Shown one piece after another: positions 44,274 through 54,150 of a stretch of 64,000 nucleotides of DNA; the stretch's first letter is position 1, and the number at the start of each line of letters is the position of its first letter. A model generated the notes under the pieces. That model made no database searches, was not told the origin of the DNA, and saw only the letters and a program-made list of their open reading frames with translations. The stretch is from contig NZ_FTNK01000002.1 in the NCBI RefSeq assembly GCF_900156375.1, positions 248,001 through 312,000 of the forward strand, read 5' to 3'. The stretch is from Paenibacillus macquariensis (GTDB lineage Bacteria > Bacillota > Bacilli > Paenibacillales > Paenibacillaceae). The translations under genes were made by a program, and so were the position numbers.

Positions 44274-45098
44274 TTATCCTTTAATACCTGAACTGGAGAT
44301 GCCTTCTATATATTGCTTCTGGAATAAGAAGAAGAAGATAAGGATAGGTAATGTGGTTAATACAACCCCTGCCATAATCAGAGCTGTGTTCTCAAATACA
44401 GCGTCCTTCACACTGTTTAGACCAACCACAAGAACATACATTTTGGGCGTATTAGTTAATGTACTCGGAATAAGGTAACTGTTCCAGGTGCCTGCAAATG
44501 CCAATATGGACATGGTAATCAGTGGCGAACGAGCTAAAGGGTATACAATTTTCCAGAACAGTCCTATTTTTGACATGCCGTCAATACGGGCTGCTTCCAT
44601 AAATTCATTGGGTACCGTAACGAAAAATTGTCTAAGCATGAAAATATATAAGCTTTGATAAAGAAAAGGGATAACTAATGCCAGAAACGTGTTTAACCAA
44701 CCAAGATTGGCCATGTTTACATAGACGGGAATCAATATCATATGATAAGGGACCATCATCGTTGCAAGCACGATCCAGTAAATTATTTTTTTACCTTTGA
44801 AATTCAATTTAGCGAGCGCAAAGGCTGCTAGGGGGTTAACAATTAAATTACCGACAATAACAGCACCTGTCATGATGGTTGTATTTAGGAACCATCTAGG
44901 TACGTTATAAGCGTCGTTTGTAAAATACATAATGTAATTATCAAATGTCCAATTTGTAATACTAACAAGTTTGTTGACGTCTCGGGTGGACACTAATGAA
45001 GTATATATCGTATATATAAAAGGAAGGATGAACAGCAATCCTAGCACGATGATGATTGCGTAATTTGCAAACAGAGCTAAGTGTTTTCTTGCTTTCAC
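44274..45098 (-). CDS. Carbohydrate ABC transporter permease (MalG type)
   Basis: 274 residues, six transmembrane segments and the EAA loop (EFMEAARIDGMSKIGLFWKIVYPLARSP, near 185) that docks the ATPase. C-terminus typical of CUT1 MalG permeases. Last gene of the minus-strand operon (binding protein, MalF, MalG). No ATPase gene is in the operon, so it probably uses a shared MsmX-type ATPase encoded elsewhere. Confidence 0.93.
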   Translation of the reverse strand: MKARKHLALFANYAIIIVLGLLFILPFIYTIYTSLVSTRDVNKLVSITNWTFDNYIMYFTNDAYNVPRWFLNTTIMTGAVIVGNLIVNPLAAFALAKLNFKGKKIIYWIVLATMMVPYHMILIPVYVNMANLGWLNTFLALVIPFLYQSLYIFMLRQFFVTVPNEFMEAARIDGMSKIGLFWKIVYPLARSPLITMSILAFAGTWNSYLIPSTLTNTPKMYVLVVGLNSVKDAVFENTALIMAGVVLTTLPILIFFFLFQKQYIEGISSSGIKG

Positions 45099-45104
45099 GT
45101 AAAG

Positions 45105-46052
45105 TCACTCCTTATCGTCCAACAATTTTTTTTGCAAGAATGTAATGATCAAGATAATGAAGAAAAATAGAAGGACAGCAGCGCTTCCGTAACCAATGTT
45201 CATATAACGGATGCCGTGCTGGTAGAAATAGGTGACCACGGTACTGGTTGCTCCTGCAGGTGAACCAAGTGCACCATATCGAGAGATTGCGGCAATTTGG
45301 TCATAGATTTGAAAGCCAAGAATCGTTGAAACGGAAATAACGAAGAACGAAATAGGTTTTACAAATGGAACCGTAATGTAACGGAATTTATCCCATTTCG
45401 AAGCACCATCAATACCTGCGGCTTCGTATAAATCTTTTGGAACTTCTTGAAGTGCGGCCAAGTATACGATCATACTAAAGCCTGCTTGTTGGAATATAAA
45501 CAGGATCGCTACAAAGATAAGAGCATAGCTTGTGTCAGCGAACCAAGTGACATCGCCAAAGCCAAAGATACCAAAGAAATTAGTTAAGAATGTCCCTTGT
45601 TTAAAGAGCATCATAAACACGGTCGTCACTGCAATTTGCGAAGTGATATAAGGGATGAAGAAAATGGTTCTAAATATACCTTTTCCTTTTATCTTTTGAT
45701 TGACAAGTAAAGCCATTAAGAGACCAAGGATCGTCTGGGTCGGTACAGCAATGAGGACAATTTGTAACGAATGAAGGACTGCTTGGAAGAATTCAGGATC
45801 CTGTAAGATCTGTATAAAGTTATTGAGTCCAATGAATTTGGCCTCATCCATAGCTGCGAAATTCATATCTTGAAAGCTTCTGATGAAGGATTGAACAAAA
45901 GGATAAAAAAACCACCATGCCCACAAAATTAAAAAAGGGAGGATGAATAGCCAACCAACTTTATTGTCCGAGTCAGCAAAAGAGCTAAACCAAGATTGTT
46001 TTTTGTACGGATAGGGTTGTATTGACTTGCTGTTATTTCGGGAAACAGACAT
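45105..46052 (-). CDS. Carbohydrate ABC transporter permease (MalF type)
   Basis: 315 residues, six transmembrane segments after a cytosolic N-terminal tail, with the EAA loop LYEAAGIDGASKWDKFRYITVPFVKP near 225. CUT1 family. It is 6 bases upstream of the MalG-type gene. A hairpin lies between it and the upstream binding-protein gene. GGAGGG site before the start. Confidence 0.93.
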   Translation of the reverse strand: MSVSRNNSKSIQPYPYKKQSWFSSFADSDNKVGWLFILPFLILWAWWFFYPFVQSFIRSFQDMNFAAMDEAKFIGLNNFIQILQDPEFFQAVLHSLQIVLIAVPTQTILGLLMALLVNQKIKGKGIFRTIFFIPYITSQIAVTTVFMMLFKQGTFLTNFFGIFGFGDVTWFADTSYALIFVAILFIFQQAGFSMIVYLAALQEVPKDLYEAAGIDGASKWDKFRYITVPFVKPISFFVISVSTILGFQIYDQIAAISRYGALGSPAGATSTVVTYFYQHGIRYMNIGYGSAAVLLFFFIILIITFLQKKLLDDKE

Positions 46053-46103
46053 AAAATATCCCTCCTAGATTGATTGCCCATATGTCGGTTTTGGGCTGTT
46101 AAA

Positions 46104-46138
46104 AGCTATTTCCATCTCGTTACGAGACGGAAATAGCT
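46104..46138 (-). terminator. Intra-operon hairpin between binding-protein and permease genes
   Basis: 17-bp stem (arms 46104-46120 and 46122-46138) with one G-U in the minus-strand RNA and essentially no loop. Such elements stabilise the binding-protein mRNA or attenuate permease expression. Confidence 0.65.
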
Positions 46139-46150
46139 AATATTAAGACA

Positions 46151-47383
46151 TTATTTGAATTGTTCTTGCACCTTGTCGAGAATTTCCTGAGCTGTCTTGT
46201 TGCTTCCACCAAGAATCGTACCCTCTAGTTGTTTAATCAATTCATCGATGAATTTCTTAGTTTCGATCGGGTACTGAAAATCTGTACTGTATTCAATAGC
46301 TGGTTTAACCGCATCGAATTCAGGGTTCACTTCGAAAAATTTGGATGATAAAGATTTAAGAGATGGGTTATTACCTACTTTCACAAATTCGGTTAGTACT
46401 TTTTCACTTGTTAAGAAAGAGGCAGTTTGAAGTGCTTCAACTTTGTTCTTACCATCTTTGAGGACTACATATCCGTCTGAGTGCATGGTGCTGTTATGAA
46501 CTGTCCCTTCAGGAACAGGGAGAGCAACATAGTGCAAATCCGGATTGGCTTCCTTCAAATAGCCTTTATACCAATAACCACCTGTAGTCATGACGGCTTT
46601 GTTATTTGCAAACACTTCGCCATCCCATCCATAACCAATCGATTTCGGAGTGACAGCAGATCCATCTTTATACATGTCTAGAATCTTCTGTACAGCTTTT
46701 ACGTTTTCTGGGGAGTTGATCGTTTTACCATAGCCCCAATCACCGCCATAGCTTTTTACATAGTTGGTAATATGGAAGGCATCGATGTTGATGACAATGC
46801 CATGTACGTCTTTTGTTGTTAGTTTTTTAGCTGCGGCTTGAACTTCATCCCATGTTTTTGGATATGCACCAAGACCAGCCTTTTTCCACATATCATCATT
46901 AATTAGGAACATTGCTGGCATCGTACTGATCGGTAGTGCGTATTGTTTGCCGTCTACCTTCCAAATATCTACACCATTATAAAGCGATAGGTCAACGCCA
47001 GCGGGTTTAATCAATTCATCTAAAGGTTCGAATAGACCTTTGTGAATGTATTCAAATGCGCCTTCGTTGGTAAGTTTGATTAGATCGGGAGCTACACCAG
47101 CTGCGATTTCTCCTGGAAGCGTATTCCAGAATTGCTCACTGCTTGGATATTGCTTGATTTCAAGCTTAATGTTTGGGTGTACAGCTGAGATGTCTTTCAC
47201 TGCTTGTTGGTAAATGCCCAAATCTTGAGCAGTTCCCCAGAAGCCCAAAGAAACGGTAACTGGCGTAGTTGACTTAACCGCTGGATCAGTGGCACTGGTG
47301 GTCTTTTCCTTATTGCCGCATCCGGCTAATATAGTTGTAATGGTAAGCATTGTAATCAGTAACACAGACATTTTTTTCTTCAT
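46151..47383 (-). CDS. Sugar-binding lipoprotein of an ABC importer
   Basis: 410 residues. Lipobox LAGC with lipidated C22. The rest is a family 1 solute-binding protein (VTVSLGFWGTAQDLGIYQQAVKDI at the N-terminus, DEVQAAAKKLTTKDVHG mid-protein). Captures an oligosaccharide outside the membrane for the MalF/MalG pair. The adjacent GH65 phosphorylase suggests an alpha-linked gluco-disaccharide. A near-perfect cre site lies upstream, and the YesN-type regulator gene is 181 bases away on the same strand. Confidence 0.92.
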   Translation of the reverse strand: MKKKMSVLLITMLTITTILAGCGNKEKTTSATDPAVKSTTPVTVSLGFWGTAQDLGIYQQAVKDISAVHPNIKLEIKQYPSSEQFWNTLPGEIAAGVAPDLIKLTNEGAFEYIHKGLFEPLDELIKPAGVDLSLYNGVDIWKVDGKQYALPISTMPAMFLINDDMWKKAGLGAYPKTWDEVQAAAKKLTTKDVHGIVINIDAFHITNYVKSYGGDWGYGKTINSPENVKAVQKILDMYKDGSAVTPKSIGYGWDGEVFANNKAVMTTGGYWYKGYLKEANPDLHYVALPVPEGTVHNSTMHSDGYVVLKDGKNKVEALQTASFLTSEKVLTEFVKVGNNPSLKSLSSKFFEVNPEFDAVKPAIEYSTDFQYPIETKKFIDELIKQLEGTILGGSNKTAQEILDKVQEQFK

Positions 47384-47425
47384 CTTGTTAGTTCCCCCTA
47401 TTGACGAAATGGTTTATAAGACTAA

Positions 47426-47439
47426 TGATAGCGGTTACA
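47426..47439 (-). promoter_or_regulatory. CcpA cre site upstream of the sugar-binding protein gene
   Basis: On the minus strand TGTAACCGCTATCA fits the cre consensus TGWAANCGNTNWCA at every defined position. It lies 43 bases before the start, suiting carbon catabolite repression of the importer. Confidence 0.7.
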
Positions 47440-47564
47440 ATACAAGAGAGGAATAAACAGAATGATGATTTGTTTATTAATATTTACCTTTCACAGCCTT
47501 TTCATCGTATCCTGCAGGCGTATTTTGTGTAGTTATATATGAATATTGATATTTGTTAATCCAT

Positions 47565-49091
47565 TTAGCCTTTTTCTTTACGGTACTCTTTTGGAGATAT
47601 CCCGACATACTTATTGAAAACAATGGCAAAATGAACGTGACTATTAAAGCCCACCATTTCTGCAATTTCATAAATTTTATATCGATAATCCTTCAACAAA
47701 TCTTTGGCTTTCTCAACCCTTACTTCGTTCATATAATCGAATAGACCTCTTCCGAATTCTTGACTAAATAGCCTGCTAATATAATTAGAACTGACATTGA
47801 ATTGCTGGCTTAATATCTTTAGTGAAATGTCTTGATTATAATTTTGTTCAACATATAACAGAATATTTCGGACGATCGGGCTGTACTTATTGCGATTTGC
47901 GATAATGTCCTTGTTCAATTGTTTATCAAAAATAGGGCGGTAGAAGACTATTAATGCTTTGAAATCTTCGATTTCTTCTGCTTTGTTTCTATACTCCGTA
48001 TATTTTTCCTCGTGCTCCGTCATAAATAAGATGAAATCATAGATCTTGCGGACGTCTTGCTCAGTCATACATTCCTTCTCTTGTAGAAATTGCTCCCATG
48101 CCATTAGATTGGTTATGAATTGCTCAGGATTATTCTCACGTAGTCCAGTCTTCATCGTTCTGATATATATCATCGCCTGTTCCAGCATTTCTTCATCTGC
48201 ATAACTGTTGTGATGATAATGAAAAATAGAGAGATCAGGACGATAAAACTTCTGAGATAGCGATTGTTTAGCTTGTTTGAAAGCTTCTTTTAATTCAACA
48301 AAAGTATTAAATGAATCACTAGTCCCAAAGACGGTATCGATATTCACAAAACGCTTTAAAGAAGAGTGGATGAGCTGGATGAGATCATTTACATAAGTAA
48401 GAGTGGCCTGTTCACTCTTGGAACGGATGTTACTTATGGCGAGCGCGAACAAGTTTCCGTCGATTTTTGTGAATTCAGCTTCCTTTTCTTTGGCAAGAAG
48501 CTCCGATAAAATATTAATTATCGTATTTGGAAGTAAAGTAATATTGTCATTGGTATATCTGCTTGATACTTGAGCGTAGTTTTTGATGGAGAATACAATA
48601 ACATGTAAATTGCCTTCATTCAGTTTGGTCTGATGAGCATCCTCCGTTTTCCCATGGAGCATATTTCGCAGAGCGTCGCCTTTTCCGAAACCTCTTTCGA
48701 TTTGCTTCTCCTGATGAGGTTCAAGTTGACTCTGCATTTTTTTTAATACGTCCACAATGTCGTTTACATTCATGCTGGGTTTATGAAAATAGTCTACAGC
48801 ACCTAATTGCATGGCTCTTTTCACAAACACGAAGTCATCAAAGCTGCTGAGAATGATGCTTTTAGCTTCAATTCCTATTCGTTTCATATCTTGTAGCACT
48901 TCAATACCGTCTTTTTTTGGCATTTTAATGTCGAGCAGAATAACATCTGGCTTGTGCTGGATCATGAGTCGAATGGCTTCTTCACCGTCGGCTGCTTCTC
49001 CTACGATTTCCATTCCGTGTGTTTCCCAAGGGATCGCAGATTTAATTCCAATTCGAACTAGAGGCTCATCATCGACAATTAGTATTCTCAT
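47565..49091 (-). CDS. Response regulator with AraC-type output (YesN-like)
   Basis: 508 residues: receiver domain with D54 (VILLDIKMPKKDG), a long linker region (about 130-400) and two AraC-type helix-turn-helices at the C-terminus (LKILSQQFNVSSNYISRLFSQEFGRGLFDYMNEVRVEKAKDLL, then YKIYEIAEMVGFNSHVHFAIVFNKYVGISPKEYR). Partner of the kinase whose gene overlaps its start. Such pairs control neighbouring sugar transporters, here the genes at 44274-47383. Confidence 0.93.
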   Translation of the reverse strand: MRILIVDDEPLVRIGIKSAIPWETHGMEIVGEAADGEEAIRLMIQHKPDVILLDIKMPKKDGIEVLQDMKRIGIEAKSIILSSFDDFVFVKRAMQLGAVDYFHKPSMNVNDIVDVLKKMQSQLEPHQEKQIERGFGKGDALRNMLHGKTEDAHQTKLNEGNLHVIVFSIKNYAQVSSRYTNDNITLLPNTIINILSELLAKEKEAEFTKIDGNLFALAISNIRSKSEQATLTYVNDLIQLIHSSLKRFVNIDTVFGTSDSFNTFVELKEAFKQAKQSLSQKFYRPDLSIFHYHHNSYADEEMLEQAMIYIRTMKTGLRENNPEQFITNLMAWEQFLQEKECMTEQDVRKIYDFILFMTEHEEKYTEYRNKAEEIEDFKALIVFYRPIFDKQLNKDIIANRNKYSPIVRNILLYVEQNYNQDISLKILSQQFNVSSNYISRLFSQEFGRGLFDYMNEVRVEKAKDLLKDYRYKIYEIAEMVGFNSHVHFAIVFNKYVGISPKEYRKEKG

Positions 49092-50872
49092 TCTTTATCA
49101 CCTGAGTATTCATTCTTTAGGATAGGAACGATGATTGTAACTTTCGTTCCCTCGTTTTCTTTACTATCAATCCATAATCCATATCCTTCTCCAAAATAGA
49201 GCTCAACACGTTTTCGAACGTTTTTAATGCCAATCGAATTGAATTGATCTACCGTTTCTTTGGAATCCAGCGTATCTTGCTCTAACATCGACATCCCTCT
49301 ACCATTATCCGACACCACCACAACGACGTTATCTCCCTGATTATAAATATGGATCAACAGCTTTCCTTTGTAATCAACGCCATCAAACCCGTGGAAGACT
49401 GCATTCTCCACTATGGGCTGTATAAGAAATTTCAACGTTTTATATTGGAGTATGTTAGGTTCGATGTCATAGGATACTTCGAACTTATTCAGATAGCGAA
49501 AATCTAAAATACGGGTATAACTCGTGATAAAGTCTACTTCTTCCTGAAAAGTTGTGTATTCACTTTCTGTTTTGGTCGTAAATTTAATGATAGAAGAAAA
49601 ATCGGTTAATGCTTCTTCAATACCTGTGGATCCTTGGATTCTTGCCATCCATTTAATAACATTGATCGTATTATATATGAAATGAGGTTTGATTTGTGAC
49701 TGCAATGCGAGAGATTCTAATCTCCGTTTTTCCGTTTCCTCCTCATAGATTCTTTGAATCAATCCACGAATATCTTCTAGCATATGGTCAATGGTAATGC
49801 TTATTTTCCCAACTTCTCCATGCTGAATATCAATGACTACATTCATATCGCCTTGCGATACGCGTTTCATTTTACGTTGTAATATGGCTAACGGCTTTGT
49901 GACACTCGTGGCAATACGTATTGATGTAAAGATGGCTAATACGAGTAACACCAGTAACGAAATGATAATCGTCTTAAACATGAAATCAAGTACGTGAAAT
50001 AACTCGTTTTTAGGAATGATTGTAACCGCTTTCCAATTCGTGACCTTGGAAGAAGAAGTGATGATGTAGTTAGTAGAGTGTTTCGTTTCTTCTCCTATAA
50101 TGGAAGAGGCTTGCCCAATTTGTGAACTGTTCGGGCTGTAAATCACATGTTCACTTTCATCTATTAAATAAAACTTAGTATTCTCAGTGAAGTTTGTATT
50201 GCTCCATACGGATTTGAGTTTATCTATATCAATGTTAATAAGAATAAGTCCGAGGTTATCATATGTATTTGGATCAATGATCGAACGTCCGATCGAGATA
50301 ACCATTCGGTTATTCGACGTCATTAGCTTGTCTGGATGTACACCAATAGAGACGGCAAGCCCTTTTTTTTGTAAAATTTCTTGAATGTAGGGTTCCTTCA
50401 TGAATTCATTTTCAAAATATGTATTGTTGATAAGATCTGTATTGCTTCTGCCAATGATCAAGCGGTTATGGTCTTGATAAATGACAATCGATTCTATTAA
50501 GTCAGTATTTAAGAGCATACTATTTTTAATAATCTGATTGACGTTATCAAAGTCTTGACTAACTTCGAGTTTGGGATAAGGTACAGTGGAATAATCCTTT
50601 CTCAGTATTTGAAGAAGTTCTTTATCTTGTAAAGGATACATGGACAATCTTAGTAAGGGATTTAACGAATTATCAATGTTATTAATAATCTGCTTATTAT
50701 TCTTCTCGGTTGCATCTAGAATCATTTCTTTGTTGGATTTGAAATATAACCACGATAATGTGCCACCAATAATAAAGAAAGAAGTGATAATAAAGCAGGA
50801 AAAGGCAATAATCAGTTTGTTCTTCAGGCTCAAATTCAATAAAGATTGCTTGAATCTTGTCATTGGAATCAT
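49088..50872 (-). CDS. Sensor histidine kinase (YesM-like)
   Basis: 594 residues: TM1 (about 18-40), extracellular Cache-like sensor (about 45-295), TM2 (about 300-320), HAMP, then the His_kinase domain with phospho-acceptor H in LQSQIKPHFIYNTINVIKW and an ATPase domain (VVVVSDNGRGMS, GIGIKN-type end SIGIKNVRKRVELYFGEGYG). Senses an extracellular sugar and phosphorylates the overlapping YesN-type regulator. It follows the AraC gene at 50901 by 28 bases. Confidence 0.92.
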   Translation of the reverse strand: MIPMTRFKQSLLNLSLKNKLIIAFSCFIITSFFIIGGTLSWLYFKSNKEMILDATEKNNKQIINNIDNSLNPLLRLSMYPLQDKELLQILRKDYSTVPYPKLEVSQDFDNVNQIIKNSMLLNTDLIESIVIYQDHNRLIIGRSNTDLINNTYFENEFMKEPYIQEILQKKGLAVSIGVHPDKLMTSNNRMVISIGRSIIDPNTYDNLGLILINIDIDKLKSVWSNTNFTENTKFYLIDESEHVIYSPNSSQIGQASSIIGEETKHSTNYIITSSSKVTNWKAVTIIPKNELFHVLDFMFKTIIISLLVLLVLAIFTSIRIATSVTKPLAILQRKMKRVSQGDMNVVIDIQHGEVGKISITIDHMLEDIRGLIQRIYEEETEKRRLESLALQSQIKPHFIYNTINVIKWMARIQGSTGIEEALTDFSSIIKFTTKTESEYTTFQEEVDFITSYTRILDFRYLNKFEVSYDIEPNILQYKTLKFLIQPIVENAVFHGFDGVDYKGKLLIHIYNQGDNVVVVVSDNGRGMSMLEQDTLDSKETVDQFNSIGIKNVRKRVELYFGEGYGLWIDSKENEGTKVTIIVPILKNEYSGDKE

Positions 50873-50900
50873 TCCATTCTTTATTGTGATGACCAGTTGC

Positions 50901-51662
50901 CTATTCTGGATCGGTAACAGATACTCTTAAGCCGTTTTTGCGGAATTGTTTAGGCGTTTGTCCGGTAAATTGTTTGAATAGAAGGGAATAGTAGCTTTGG
51001 TTGCAAAATTTATATAATAACGTAATTTCCGAAATAGGGATATGGGTATGGATAAGGAAATGTTTAGATTCTTCGATTCTTCTCTGATTGATGAAGGTCG
51101 TTATAGCAATTCCTGTTTCTTTCTTGAAACGATCAGAAATGTAACTTGGATGTACTCGAATATGCTGGGCAATCTGCTTCAATGTTAGGTCTTGGGAAAT
51201 ATGCTCATTAATATAGCCAATGGCTGAAATCACAATATGACTATAATCTAAGGTTTGTGTTGTCTTCTTGATCATATCGATGAAATGCAGGAGCATCTCG
51301 TACTCAAAAGATATTAACTGTTTGAGTTCAGTATTCTTTTCGATTTCTAGAATGAATGCATCGCTTAATTGAAAGGCAGTCTCAGGATCAACGTTTCCTT
51401 TGATGATGGCTCTGGTGAACAACGTGCAGGAAGCAATTAGAGCGTTCTTCTTGGAACGTACCGGATGCGCTGCGAGTGTCGCTCCTTCCATTTCGTTAAT
51501 TTTGTACAATACGGCTAGTGCCTTCGCATCATTTCCGAATCGAACAGCTTCAAGTAGCTCTATTTCGTAATCCAATTTTGGGTGTACAAAACTTTGTTCA
51601 AGAGACTGTAATCGAGAAGATACCAAATACTGTTGTGAACTCGAAGGGAAGATCCTATTCAT
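50901..51662 (-). CDS. AraC-family transcriptional regulator
   Basis: 253 residues. An N-terminal helical domain of unknown ligand and a C-terminal AraC DNA-binding domain (about 150-250; LTLKQIAQHIRVHPSYISDRFKKETGIAITTFINQRRIEESKHFL, then ISEITLLYKFCNQSYYSLLFKQFTGQTPKQFRK). Divergent from the GH65 gene; inverted repeat ACACCTAAA/TTTAGGTGT in the shared intergenic region is a candidate target. Probably the first gene of the operon with the two-component system. Confidence 0.9.
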   Translation of the reverse strand: MNRIFPSSSQQYLVSSRLQSLEQSFVHPKLDYEIELLEAVRFGNDAKALAVLYKINEMEGATLAAHPVRSKKNALIASCTLFTRAIIKGNVDPETAFQLSDAFILEIEKNTELKQLISFEYEMLLHFIDMIKKTTQTLDYSHIVISAIGYINEHISQDLTLKQIAQHIRVHPSYISDRFKKETGIAITTFINQRRIEESKHFLIHTHIPISEITLLYKFCNQSYYSLLFKQFTGQTPKQFRKNGLRVSVTDPE

Positions 51663-51674
51663 ATGGAATCACCT

Positions 51675-51726
51675 ACACCTAAAAATTTTGATAAAAATCT
51701 AGATTAATTAATATAAGTTTAGGTGT
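51675..51726. promoter_or_regulatory. Inverted-repeat operator candidate between araC-type gene and GH65 gene
   Basis: ACACCTAAA (51675-51683) and TTTAGGTGT (51718-51726) are exact 9-base inverted repeats, 43 bp between start points (about four helical turns), in a 115-bp divergent intergenic region. This fits looping or bidirectional control by the AraC-type regulator. Confidence 0.5.
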
Positions 51727-51777
51727 TCTCCGTCTAAAATACAATTCATATATGGTGGCATGAAGGGAGAATGAAAT

Positions 51778-54060
51778 ATGACTTGGCGTATTTCGAATCA
51801 CGCAATATCTGTAGAGACACTATTAAATTTGGAAAGTATCTTTGCTCTTGGTAACGGTTACTTAGGCGTTAGAGGTAATTTTGAAGAGGGCTACGCGGAA
51901 GGAATGGACAGTATCCGGGGTACGTATTTGAATGCTTTTCACGATGTCATTAATATACCTTATGGAGAGAAATTATTTGCATTTCCTAGTACACAGCAGA
52001 AGCTTGTAAATGGGATTGATTCGCAGAGCATTCGGTTATTTATCGGGGAGGAAGAAGAGCCCTTTAGTCTTTTTGACGGAAAGGTTCTCTCCTATGAACG
52101 TCATCTTCATTTGGATAAAGGATACGCTGAGAGGGAGATACATTGGCAATCACCGTCGGGACATGAGATTAAGATTTCCTTCCGTAGATTGATTTCTTTC
52201 GAGTATAGGGAATTGTTTGCGATCGATATTTTCATTGAGGGTATCAATTTCACAGGACCCGTAAAGATCGTGTCTACTGTAAACGGAAACGTACGTAACT
52301 ATACAGCTGTTAACGATCCTCGCGTAGCGTCCGGTCATGCTCAGCTGTTATCTGTAAAGGAATGTGGCACGAGAGAAGAGTATGGATATGTCATGAGTGA
52401 AACGACGGAATCGTCTCTGCAAATGGCCTGTGTTACCCGGCATGAATATAGTGGTAGTCCGCAAGTTCAAGTGGATTGTAACGCAACTAAGGTTGAACAC
52501 ACGTATATATTCTCGCTTGAAGAACCGATGCATCTTACGAAATGGAACATATATACCGATACTTTGCGACATGGGGAACATCCAATTGATCAAGGGATTG
52601 AGCTGCAAGAACGGCTTAAAGGTAAGAAATTTGAAGATCTGCTTATCCTGCAAAAGGATTACATGGATCAATTCTGGAAATCATCCGATATTATCATCGA
52701 GAATGACACTTCCATACAAGAAGGAATACGTTTCAATGTGTATCAACTTCTACAATCCGCGGGGAGAGACTCATTCAGCAATATATCTGCTAAGGGGTTA
52801 TCTGGAGAAGGATACGAGGGACATTACTTCTGGGATACAGAGATATATTTGTTTCCTGTCTTCCTAATGACACATCCTGATATGGCAAAGCAATTGCTAT
52901 TATATCGTTATTCCACGCTGGAACAAGCCAAAGATCGTGCGAGAGAAATGGGACATGCGAAGGGGGCATTATTTCCTTGGCGTACGATTTCCGGCACCGA
53001 GTGTTCCTCCTTCTTCCCGTCCGGTACCGCTCAATATCACATTAGTGCGGATATTGCCTACAGCTATATTCAGTATTATTTGGCTGAAGATGATCGTAAC
53101 TTCTTGTTGCAATACGGTGCGGAGGTATTGTTCGAAACAGCTCGGTTATGGATTGAGATCGGGCATGATTATAAAGGTGGATTTCATATTGATGAAGTAA
53201 CTGGCCCCGATGAGTACACCTGTTGTGTAAATAACAATTACTATACGAATGTAATGGCTCAAAACAACCTGAAATGGGCAGTGAAAAGTTATGAAATCCT
53301 GAAAGCGTATGATCAGTCAAGCTGGGCTGAACTCTGTAATCGTCTGGAGGTTAGTCCGGATGAAGTGGAAAGCTGGAATCAGGCATCCATTACGATGTAT
53401 CTCCCTTTTGATGAAGAGCTAGGTGTTAATCCACAAGACGATACGTTCTTGCGGAAAAAGGTATGGGATTTCGAGAATACGCCTAAGGATAAATATCCGT
53501 TGTTACTGAACTATCATCCGTTAACTATTTATCGATATCAGGTCTGTAAGCAAGCGGATACCGTATTGGCTCACTTTTTAATTGAAGATGCACAGGATAT
53601 GGAGACGATTCAACACTCTTATGATTATTACGAAGGGATCACTACACATGATTCGTCTCTTTCAACTTGTATATTCAGCATCATGGCTTCCAAAGTAGGT
53701 TACATGGATAAAGCATATGAGTATTTCACCGAAACGGCGCGTCTTGACTTAGATAATACCCATGGAAATACCAAGGATGGACTACATCTTGCGAATATGG
53801 GTGGAACATGGATGGCTATTGTGTATGGGTTTGCTGGTCTGAGACTTAAAGAATCAGGGTTGTCATTAGCCCCGTCTATCCCAACAAGTTGGGAACGTTA
53901 TGCGTTTCGGATTCGCTATAGAGGACGTCTAATTCAGGTCCAAATCAATAATGAGAGGATACAATTGGGTCTCCTTGAAGGAAAAGAACTCACGGTACAA
54001 TTATATGAAGAACACGTGATTCTAAAGTTGAATGATACTATCAATAAATCGCTAAAATAA
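51778..54060 (+). CDS. GH65 alpha-glucoside phosphorylase (specificity unresolved)
   Basis: 760 residues, normal for GH65. N-terminal super-sandwich (NLESIFALGNGYLGVRGNFEEG), then an (alpha/alpha)6 barrel with GHYFWDTEIY (FWD at 351-353, substrate pocket) and the general acid E479 in EVTGPDEYT. Cleaves an alpha-linked glucose disaccharide with phosphate to beta-glucose-1-phosphate. The VTGPDEYT-CVNNNYYTN region favours the nigerose/kojibiose-type over classic maltose phosphorylases, but this is inference. No signal peptide, so it acts in the cytosol on sugar imported by the divergent transporter. AGGGAGAATGA site before the start. Confidence 0.9.
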   Translation: MTWRISNHAISVETLLNLESIFALGNGYLGVRGNFEEGYAEGMDSIRGTYLNAFHDVINIPYGEKLFAFPSTQQKLVNGIDSQSIRLFIGEEEEPFSLFDGKVLSYERHLHLDKGYAEREIHWQSPSGHEIKISFRRLISFEYRELFAIDIFIEGINFTGPVKIVSTVNGNVRNYTAVNDPRVASGHAQLLSVKECGTREEYGYVMSETTESSLQMACVTRHEYSGSPQVQVDCNATKVEHTYIFSLEEPMHLTKWNIYTDTLRHGEHPIDQGIELQERLKGKKFEDLLILQKDYMDQFWKSSDIIIENDTSIQEGIRFNVYQLLQSAGRDSFSNISAKGLSGEGYEGHYFWDTEIYLFPVFLMTHPDMAKQLLLYRYSTLEQAKDRAREMGHAKGALFPWRTISGTECSSFFPSGTAQYHISADIAYSYIQYYLAEDDRNFLLQYGAEVLFETARLWIEIGHDYKGGFHIDEVTGPDEYTCCVNNNYYTNVMAQNNLKWAVKSYEILKAYDQSSWAELCNRLEVSPDEVESWNQASITMYLPFDEELGVNPQDDTFLRKKVWDFENTPKDKYPLLLNYHPLTIYRYQVCKQADTVLAHFLIEDAQDMETIQHSYDYYEGITTHDSSLSTCIFSIMASKVGYMDKAYEYFTETARLDLDNTHGNTKDGLHLANMGGTWMAIVYGFAGLRLKESGLSLAPSIPTSWERYAFRIRYRGRLIQVQINNERIQLGLLEGKELTVQLYEEHVILKLNDTINKSLK

Positions 54061-54065
54061 GTATA

Positions 54066-54106
54066 AACCCCTGTTCCCTACGATTAAATCATAGGGAACA
54101 GGGGTT
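54066..54106. terminator. Terminator between GH65 and the MFS gene
   Basis: 15-bp perfect stem AACCCCTGTTCCCTA / TAGGGAACAGGGGTT, 11-nt loop, between convergent genes. Confidence 0.85.
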
Positions 54107-54150
54107 ATATAATAGGGCATTTATATAATCTCACAATTTGATATTACCGA

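Noticed and set aside
47477..47671. 64-codon frame overlapping the YesN-type gene end
   Set aside because: It overlaps the C-terminal helix-turn-helix of the response regulator in another frame and has no start signal.
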